From JAQVSV01 sp041667045 (lineage in GTDB: Bacteria > Elusimicrobiota > Elusimicrobia > Elusimicrobiales > Elusimicrobiaceae): a stretch of DNA of 25,836 nucleotides. The stretch covers positions 1 through 25,836 of the forward strand of contig JBAYFS010000006.1 of NCBI GenBank assembly GCA_041667045.1, given 5' to 3'. Each line of letters begins with the position of its first letter. The first letter of the stretch is position 1. The notes under the pieces are model-generated. The model searched no databases and was not told the DNA's origin. It saw nothing but the letters and a program-made list of their open reading frames with translations. Position numbers and translations under genes: made by a program. Positions 21,363 to 25,836 of this stretch are shown here, piece after piece.

Positions 21363-22649
21363 CTATAGTGACGATTTGCAAAACTTGACAAAAGACGACC
21401 ATCCCGACGCCTTGCTAAAGAGAAGATCATCGTACGAAGACATAAGCAGTTCCGTGAAGTCAGACTGCTGTGGGTTTTTTAAAGTCATATATATGGAAAC
21501 ACCGCGGCACTGTTCATACACCTGCCGACGAGCCTGGCGCTCGGCCGGGGGAATATAGGAATAAGACAAATTATCCACCACCAGTTCTTTGGTGATAAAA
21601 TTCATCAGATTCCGCGCCGCTTCATTAACTTTAGGCTCGCGGGTATGCAAAGCAGCGGCTCTGACGAAATCATACAAATCAACATAAGGGGACATAACCC
21701 TGTCCGTATCGTTGCCAGAAAGGTTAAAGCGCACGGCGTTTTTTACAGCGTAAGAAATCGCCGCCGTTTCGCGGTAAGCAACAACCGCCGATGTCCATAT
21801 AAAGAGATACTCCGGCAGTTTGGAAATTTTTTTAAGATCCAGAACCGAGATTGTTACACCCAAACCCGCCTTTTTAAGGTAGTCCAGAATCTTCGGATCG
21901 GAGAACGTTTCCTTATACGCGGAAACAATATGACCAGCAACCAGGCGGGGATCTCTTAACTTGGAATTGACAGCTGAAACCAAAGCTCTGTAATCAATAT
22001 CAGGAGCGAGCATTATTTCTTCCGACCCCACCATATAATGCACATAGTCCTTTATTTCATATCCTATCTCCGCCATTTGCATCAGGCAGGCGTTGGAAAG
22101 ATAGATATCCACCGGGCCGGCTATTTCAAAAATCGTACGCATTTGCGGTGTGCGCACGTAATTATTGGAATTGTCGTCAAACAAAATACCGCGCGGGTCC
22201 ATACCCCGCTTTTGAGGATCAAGCACGCCCGTCCCGTGGTTCCAGAGAACCAGCATATAGCGCTTGGCAGGATACCGCATTTTGCAGAAACGGATAAATT
22301 CCGCGACATGGCGGTAATCCCCCATATCAGAACTGATAGCCGGCGCCTGGGCGATGATTTTGCTTTTCTTAAAACCTATTTCATAACGCGTTACCGGCTT
22401 ACCCAGCATCCCGACCTCGGCTATAACCGCCGCTTCACGGGTTGTGCCAATGCTCTGCATCTCCTCAATATCGGCGGCAACATGTTTAGCGAGATTATTG
22501 TTTGCGTTCATGAAAACCATTACGGTCCACTCACGCGTAAGCGCGGAACTTGCGGGAGAAGCAACGACCTCACCCGCGGGATAAGACTCCGCGGCAAAAA
22601 CATTAATGCCCCCGGCAATAATAAAGAGAACAGACAGCAAAAGCCTCAT
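21363..22649 (-). CDS. Exported clostripain-family cysteine peptidase (family C11)
   Basis: Clostripain-type enzymes are clan CD cysteine peptidases using a His-Cys dyad, usually cutting after basic residues. This 428-residue protein has a signal peptide (MRLLLSVLFIIAGGINVFAA). WTVMVFMNANNNLA (41-54) opens the caspase-like fold. The catalytic His138 is in LVLWNHGTG and the catalytic Cys188 is in IYLSNACLMQMAEIGYE, followed by VGSEE. The C-terminal half is helical, with no anchor or sorting motif. GGAGACTT precedes the ATG. It is the middle gene of three minus-strand exported proteins. In known members the zymogen is cut internally; I cannot assign that site. Substrate specificity is not evident. 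Confidence 0.92.
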   Translation of the reverse strand: MRLLLSVLFIIAGGINVFAAESYPAGEVVASPASSALTREWTVMVFMNANNNLAKHVAADIEEMQSIGTTREAAVIAEVGMLGKPVTRYEIGFKKSKIIAQAPAISSDMGDYRHVAEFIRFCKMRYPAKRYMLVLWNHGTGVLDPQKRGMDPRGILFDDNSNNYVRTPQMRTIFEIAGPVDIYLSNACLMQMAEIGYEIKDYVHYMVGSEEIMLAPDIDYRALVSAVNSKLRDPRLVAGHIVSAYKETFSDPKILDYLKKAGLGVTISVLDLKKISKLPEYLFIWTSAVVAYRETAAISYAVKNAVRFNLSGNDTDRVMSPYVDLYDFVRAAALHTREPKVNEAARNLMNFITKELVVDNLSYSYIPPAERQARRQVYEQCRGVSIYMTLKNPQQSDFTELLMSSYDDLLFSKASGWSSFVKFCKSSL

Positions 22650-22707
22650 AGCAAGTCTCCGATGTTCTATAAAACCAGCCTACTGCGCCAAAAGACCTAT
22701 ATTCAGA

Positions 22708-23655
22708 CTATTTTGTTTTGGTGGCGGAAGATATTTCCACCGTGCCGGGAACGGGCGTTTCGCTCAATCCCAAAACAAACGCGTTATACCTGGTCTTTAT
22801 CGTAATATCGCTGCCGGCCGCCGTTTTCATAATATCATCCGCGGTTTTTGCGGACACGGGAAACGCGCTTATTAGCTGCGGAAACGGACGCTGGGAATCC
22901 TTCACCGAATAAACCAAAAGAGCCGCGTTTTCTTTCTGCGGATTTTTAAACGTCACAATATCCGTTCGCAGGACAACCGTTCTTTCCGCAATCTTTGCGG
23001 TTTCGCTCAGCCGCCCTATTTCAAGGCCGCCGAAATCAAAACCTGTAAGCATGGCGGGGGCATTAAGCCGCTCAAGCAGCTGAAGCGCATGAGCATCGTC
23101 CCGAAACGCTATTCTGCCGATAAAGTAAGTTACGTTGCCAAGCAAAGTTCCGCTAGACGGTTTCGGACCCAAGCAGCCGTCCGGAAGGCCGAGCCCTTTT
23201 TCTATATCGGGCTGAACCCAACGCGCCCGCTTATAGCCATAGGGGGTTTTTAGATTGCTGAACAGATAGCCGTAAGTATGCGTAATGCCCGCAGGAACAA
23301 CCCGTCCCCGCGCGGGCACGCTACGGGCCAAAGTAAACAAAGCGCCAAGCACCTGTTCGTCAACGATGGGCTGTTTCGAGTTCTCGTCAAAATTCTGGCT
23401 TGATCCCCACAGGCGCGGAAGCATAAAATCCTTGCCGTCGCGTTCCAGCTGCGCGACAATGCCGGGCGCGTGTTTTTTCAAAATCGGCAGAAACGGTTTT
23501 TTCTTTTTTGCGGTGTCGTCCATAAGGCGCACGATTCCCGCCCAGGGGCAGTCAAGCTTAGTCTCGTCACTGTTCTTCGCGGGGCATACCAACACCTGGG
23601 AAAAACACGGCGACATCAGACCTGCGAAAAGCACAAAGTGAATCAACAGTTTCAT
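22708..23655 (-). CDS. Exported protein of unknown function
   Basis: I do not recognise this 315-residue protein. The ATG at 23655 is chosen because GGAGAAAAG lies just before it and it opens a signal peptide (MKLLIHFVLFAGLMSPCFSQ). A frame extending to 23760 has no such support. The mature part has a cysteine pair (CPAKNSDETKLDC, residues 24-36), a Lys-rich helix (50-61), ITHTYGYLFSNLKTPYGYKRARW (124-146) and a C-terminal half of likely beta-strands (about 225-310). No catalytic motif is clear. It lies 58 bases upstream of the clostripain-family gene on the same strand and may be co-transcribed with it. Confidence 0.78.
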   Translation of the reverse strand: MKLLIHFVLFAGLMSPCFSQVLVCPAKNSDETKLDCPWAGIVRLMDDTAKKKKPFLPILKKHAPGIVAQLERDGKDFMLPRLWGSSQNFDENSKQPIVDEQVLGALFTLARSVPARGRVVPAGITHTYGYLFSNLKTPYGYKRARWVQPDIEKGLGLPDGCLGPKPSSGTLLGNVTYFIGRIAFRDDAHALQLLERLNAPAMLTGFDFGGLEIGRLSETAKIAERTVVLRTDIVTFKNPQKENAALLVYSVKDSQRPFPQLISAFPVSAKTADDIMKTAAGSDITIKTRYNAFVLGLSETPVPGTVEISSATKTK

Positions 23656-23788
23656 TCTTTTCTCCAAAGCCAATGTGATACGATTACATATTACATAAAA
23701 TCCTCGCCTGTTGGTATTGCCGTCATCATCCCGGTCAGAAGGAAAACGCGCGCCCGGCAATACGCAATGCCGCGCCGGAATTCAATTT

Positions 23789-23797
23789 TGTTATAAT
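23789..23797 (+). promoter_or_regulatory. Extended -10 promoter of the aminotransferase gene
   Basis: TGTTATAAT contains a perfect TATAAT with the TGn extension, 68 bases before the ATG at 23866. No good -35 is visible. Confidence 0.55.
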
Positions 23798-23865
23798 GCA
23801 AAAGTGGACACCGAATTTCCCGAGTCCTTACGGACCCCTTCCTTGCCCGCACAACAGGAGATATT

Positions 23866-25110
23866 ATGGCGGAAAAACTCAAACTAGACAAATCAGACGG
23901 TATGTACGCGTACGCCCAGACCCTGATTCCGGGAGCTGTGGCCGGAATACGCCGGCCTTACAATTTCGTACCCGGCGAATACCCGATTTACTTTGAAAGC
24001 GCCAAGGGCGGGAAAGTAACCGATATTGACGGCAACGAATACCTGGACATGCTCTGCGCCTACGGGCCCATAATAATCGGGCACCGGGAGGAAGAAATAG
24101 ATACCGCGGTAATAGACCAGATCCGCAGTAAAGGGTTTTGCATGTCCCTTACCCAGCCGATACAGAATAAATTGGCGGAAAAGCTGATTGAAACAATTCC
24201 TTCAGCAGAAAAGGCGGTTTTCGTTAAAACCGGCTCGGACGCGACCTCGACCGCCATCCGCGTGGCGCGCGGATTCACCGGTAAAACCAAAATTCTGCGC
24301 TGTGGCTACCACGGCTGGCACGACTGGTGCGTGGAAGTTAAAGGCGGAATCCCGGCAAAGCTTTACGAGGACATTTTCGAGTTCCACTATAATGATTTGA
24401 ACGAGGCCGAAGACCTGCTCAACAAAAACAAGGGCGAAGTGGCGGCGATAATCATCACCCCGCTGGGCCACCCGCTGGCGCATGAAGTGCAGTATCCGAA
24501 ACCGGGTTTCCTGGAAAACCTTAAAAAACTGGCGCAGCAGCACGACGCGGTCCTGATCTTCGACGAAATCCGCTCCGGTTTCCGCGTTAGCCTGGGCGGC
24601 GCGCAGGAATATTTCGGAGTAACGCCGGACATGTCAGTTTTCGGAAAAGCTTTGGCGAACGGCTATGAAATCAGCGCGGTGGTCGGCAAAGCGGAAATCA
24701 TGGACATGCTCAGGGAAAAAGTGTTTTTAAGTTCCACATTCTTCCCCAACAGCCTGGCCCAGGTGGCGGCCCTTAAAACCCTTGAGGTTTTAAAACGCGA
24801 CAAGATTCTGGACGTGATAGCCGAGAAAGGCAAAAAATTCGGCGAGCGGGTATCAAAAATATGCGCGCAATCCGGCGTGGACTGCTCCTTTTCCGGCGGA
24901 CCCTGGATGCCTTATATAACGTTCAACGCCGATCCAGACAAACGGTACAAAAAACTCCGCACCGAGTTTTACACCCAGTTAATCAGGCGCAAGATCTTCC
25001 TCCAGCCCTACCACCACGGTTATATAGCCTACCGCCATACGGACGCGGACCTTAACCATGCGGCGGACATGATCGCGGAATCTTTCGACGCCCTTAAAAA
25101 ACTACCGTAA
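23866..25110 (+). CDS. Glutamate-1-semialdehyde aminotransferase-like class III aminotransferase
   Basis: A 414-residue PLP-dependent fold-type I enzyme. Landmarks are VTDIDGNEYLDM (51-62), the phosphate-binding GSDATSTAIRVARGFTGKTKI (123-143), YHGWHDW (148-154), the cofactor-binding DEIRSGFR (Asp233) and the PLP lysine in FGKALANGY (Lys261). It most resembles HemL-like proteins but differs from true HemL: YHGWHDW instead of YHGH and VKTGSDAT instead of NSGTEAT. No other tetrapyrrole genes are nearby. A role in amino-sugar, beta-amino-acid or other semialdehyde transamination is possible. AGGAG precedes the ATG. The thiolase gene begins 27 bases after its stop, suggesting a shared pathway. 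Confidence 0.88.
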   Translation: MAEKLKLDKSDGMYAYAQTLIPGAVAGIRRPYNFVPGEYPIYFESAKGGKVTDIDGNEYLDMLCAYGPIIIGHREEEIDTAVIDQIRSKGFCMSLTQPIQNKLAEKLIETIPSAEKAVFVKTGSDATSTAIRVARGFTGKTKILRCGYHGWHDWCVEVKGGIPAKLYEDIFEFHYNDLNEAEDLLNKNKGEVAAIIITPLGHPLAHEVQYPKPGFLENLKKLAQQHDAVLIFDEIRSGFRVSLGGAQEYFGVTPDMSVFGKALANGYEISAVVGKAEIMDMLREKVFLSSTFFPNSLAQVAALKTLEVLKRDKILDVIAEKGKKFGERVSKICAQSGVDCSFSGGPWMPYITFNADPDKRYKKLRTEFYTQLIRRKIFLQPYHHGYIAYRHTDADLNHAADMIAESFDALKKLP

Positions 25111-25137
25111 CGACTATACTTAACAAGGAGACTTCAT

Positions 25138-25836
25138 ATGAGCGAAGCTTACATTATTGACGGACTAAGAACCGCCATCGGTTCTTTCGGCGGAACGCTC
25201 GCCCCTCTGGGCGCCGCGGATCTCGCCGTGCCGGTAATCAAAAGACTGCTTGAGAAAAACGGCATAAAACCGGAAAACGTTGATGAAGTGCTTATGGGCT
25301 GCGTACTGCAGGCCGGACTGGGACAGAACGTCGCGCGGCAAGCCGCGCTCAAATCCGGCATTCCCCACGAAAAAACCGCGCTGACGGTGAACATGGTCTG
25401 CGGTTCCGGCCTGCGCGCGGTCGCACTGGCGGCGCAAGCTATCAAAGCGGAAGACGAGCAGATCGTAGTGGCGGGCGGCATGGAGTCCATGTCCAACGCG
25501 CCGCACATCCTGCCCAATTCCCGCGTTGGGAACAAAATGGGCAATATCCAGATGGTGGACAGCATGGTCAACGACGGACTATGGGATATTTTCAATAACT
25601 ACCATATGGGCGTTACCGCCGAAAACCTTGTCTCCAAATACGGCCTTACGCGCGAAGATCTGGATAATTTCGCCGCCGAAAGCCAGCAGAAAACAGAAAA
25701 GGCGAACACCGCCGGAAAATTCAAAGACGAGATAGTACCTATAATCCTGCCGCAAAAAAAAGGTGATCCCATAGTTTTCGACACCGACGAATTCCCCCGC
25801 GCCGGAACCACGGCGGAGAAACTCGGCAAGCTCAAA
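25138..25836 (+). CDS. Thiolase (acetyl-CoA acetyltransferase type), cut by the window edge
   Basis: Thiolases condense two acetyl-CoA to acetoacetyl-CoA or run the reverse cleavage. The first 233 residues are present. YIIDGLRTAIGSFGG opens the protein. The acyl-accepting cysteine is in VNMVCGSGLRA (Cys88), followed by VVAGGMESMSNAPH and MGVTAENLVSKYGLTREDLD. The C-terminal half with the catalytic His and second Cys lies beyond the window. AAGGAG lies 8 bases before the ATG at 25138. It follows the aminotransferase closely and is probably co-transcribed. Biosynthetic and degradative types cannot be separated from the fragment; the MSMS-like GGMESMSNAP context is general to the family. Confidence 0.95.
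   Translation, partial: MSEAYIIDGLRTAIGSFGGTLAPLGAADLAVPVIKRLLEKNGIKPENVDEVLMGCVLQAGLGQNVARQAALKSGIPHEKTALTVNMVCGSGLRAVALAAQAIKAEDEQIVVAGGMESMSNAPHILPNSRVGNKMGNIQMVDSMVNDGLWDIFNNYHMGVTAENLVSKYGLTREDLDNFAAESQQKTEKANTAGKFKDEIVPIILPQKKGDPIVFDTDEFPRAGTTAEKLGKLK

Noticed and set aside
23670..23700. CRP-like site (TGTGA-N6-TACAT) between the divergent exported-protein and aminotransferase genes
   Set aside because: Only the left half matches TGTGA; the right half deviates from TCACA and no regulator is evident, so it may be chance in an AT-rich spacer.
23866..25110. Assigning the aminotransferase as hemL
   Set aside because: The phosphate-binding and YHG motifs differ from true HemL, and no heme-pathway genes are nearby; only a family-level name is justified.

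Overview
This is a bacterial chromosomal segment of moderate GC with dense, compact gene packing. The genes are ordinary housekeeping functions mixed with lineage-specific secreted or surface proteins. A short Flp-type prepilin with a GQNTVEYLL-like cleavage/helix motif, a clostripain-family peptidase, a DUF2141 protein and a YwqK/MORN-variant protein, together with Gram-negative-style signal peptides, make me lean towards Elusimicrobiota or a neighbouring phylum. That placement is an inference from gene content and no database search was possible. I see no phage, insertion sequence or CRISPR array.

Left part (1-5241, minus strand): an operon reading rpmE - prfA - prmC - murA - GAF-domain protein - folC. 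RF1 (prfA) sits beside the methyltransferase that modifies its GGQ motif (prmC). The extreme left end is not trustworthy: bases 1-101 are a perfect reverse complement of 145-245, and folC is cut at exactly that point. This looks like a fold-back at a contig end.

Centre-left (5374-12637): a small secreted protein of unknown function (plus strand) stands between rpmE and rho and has its own terminator. A six-gene minus-strand operon follows, in the order of transcription trxA - tlpA-like thioredoxin - polA - rhomboid protease - coaE - rho. Spacing is very tight, with two 4-bp start/stop overlaps, and the operon ends in a strong bidirectional terminator.

Centre (12638-18360): a 448-residue protein with ten YwqK/MORN-variant repeats in two modules, an Flp-type pilin, an FkbM-family methyltransferase, and a 977-residue protein. 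The last joins two receiver-like domains to a PPDK/PEP-synthase-type ATP-grasp domain but lacks the phosphohistidine and PEP-binding domains. It is the most unusual single gene here. It lies downstream of gdhA (glutamate dehydrogenase), separated by a terminator-like hairpin that ends only 15 bases before its start codon.

Right part (18384-25836): gdhA, a tRNA-Ala(GGC), then a run of three minus-strand exported proteins (unknown protein, clostripain-family peptidase, triple-DUF2141 protein). A plus-strand pair then encodes a glutamate-1-semialdehyde-aminotransferase-like enzyme and a thiolase, which runs off the right edge.

No complete novel defence or mobile system is evident. The points most worth follow-up are the receiver/ATP-grasp protein, the duplicated YwqK-repeat protein, the orphan pilin, the secreted gene trio, and hairpins placed directly in the leaders of downstream genes.
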